A stretch of 64,000 nucleotides of DNA from an uncultured Clostridia bacterium (GTDB taxonomy: Bacteria; Bacillota; Clostridia; Christensenellales; Aristaeellaceae). Position 1 is the first letter of the stretch, and every line of letters starts with the position of its first letter. The notes below the pieces were generated by a model. That model was not told where the DNA came from. It saw nothing but the letters and a program-made list of their open reading frames with translations, and made no database searches. This document shows positions 63,891 through 64,000 of the stretch, one piece after another. A program made the position numbers and the translations under genes. The stretch is taken from the NCBI GenBank assembly GCA_946407745.1, contig CAMJPQ010000002.1:85787-149786 (forward strand). Reading direction: 5' to 3'.

Positions 63891-64000
63891 TCATGCGGAA
63901 GTGCCGCCAAATCTTTCGGCATACTGCTGCCGCAGTAAGGTCTTTCCATGCGGTTTGAAGCAGTTGCCGACTGCATCAGAATGCTCCTTAATCTCCATGC
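63891..64000 (-). CDS. C-terminal fragment of a gene running out of the window
   Basis: The minus-strand frame ending at 63891 is open to the edge and gives MEIKEHSDAVGNCF..., ending YAERFGGTSA, 21 nt before rfbB. It reads like a real protein tail, probably an upstream polysaccharide gene in the rfb operon. The visible ATG near the edge may be internal. It is too short to name a family. Confidence 0.45.
   Translation of the reverse strand, partial: MEIKEHSDAVGNCFKPHGKTLLRQQYAERFGGTSA

Noticed and set aside
1-64000. CRISPR arrays, insertion sequences, prophage or attachment sites
   Set aside because: No regular spaced repeats, transposase, integrase or phage genes were seen in either strand.

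Overview
The window is a dense, GC-rich bacterial chromosome segment with about 50 protein genes, short gaps, strong AGGAGG-type ribosome binding sites and many sigma-A-like promoters with 17-bp spacers. Gene content points to an anaerobic, carbohydrate-fermenting member of the Clostridia (Bacillota), possibly a gut or rumen organism of the Christensenellales type. Supporting features are an IspH/ribosomal-protein-S1 fusion, a TGS-type uridine kinase, YitT, a BMP-family transporter, GtrA and a ferredoxin-like aldo/keto reductase. The taxon is inference; no 16S or tRNA gene is present. I saw no insertion sequence, prophage, CRISPR array or tRNA.

Layout. 1-693: 3' part of an exported DUF6273 protein. 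767-7635 (minus): RpiR regulator, HI0933-type flavoprotein, DEDDh exonuclease, uridine-kinase-like protein and GH31 glycosidase. 7857-12213 (plus): three exported proteins (BspA-type LRR, PstS-like binding protein, SH3-like). 12294-15216 (minus): ECF sigma factor with a very large PepSY-like membrane partner. 15403-20048 (minus): tsaD, nth, serA, gtrA, rlmD. 20198-20632: DtxR-family regulator. 20684-21879: two related small exported proteins. 22026-26437: NAD(P)HX repair enzyme, amylosucrase-like GH13, YitT. 26604-31469: BMP-type (probably nucleoside) ABC importer. 31779-33842: IspH-S1 fusion. 34024-35370: orphan sugar-type binding protein. 35712-40841: GH94 phosphorylase, Lgt, serine hydrolase, RecX. 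40845-41216: ArsR metal sensor. 41298-47837: exported protein, GNAT, argH, exported SH3 protein, tyrA, recQ. 47965-51669: SurA-like exported protein, GH27, O-antigen-ligase-like protein. 51764-54833 (minus): small helical protein, GH43, aldo/keto reductase. 55163-61270: oligopeptide ABC importer. 61332-64000 (minus): rfbA, rfbC, rfbB and the tail of another gene.

How it works together. Five glycan-active enzymes (GH31, GH13 amylosucrase-like, GH94, GH27, GH43) all lack signal peptides, so imported oligosaccharides are probably broken down or phosphorolysed in the cytoplasm. Three solute-binding proteins, two with full ABC translocators, supply nucleosides, sugars and peptides. The rfb genes and the ligase-like protein suggest a rhamnose-containing surface polysaccharide. 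At least eleven exported proteins have signal peptides and none has a clear lipobox, although lgt is present.

Most unusual points: the 807-aa anti-sigma-like protein built of duplicated PepSY-type modules; a DtxR-family regulator with a mixed MntR/DtxR metal site; an ArsR sensor with both alpha3N- and alpha5-type metal ligands; nth without a normal start codon at the expected position; a RecQ lacking the winged-helix domain; and hairpins between binding-protein genes and their transporter genes in both ABC operons.
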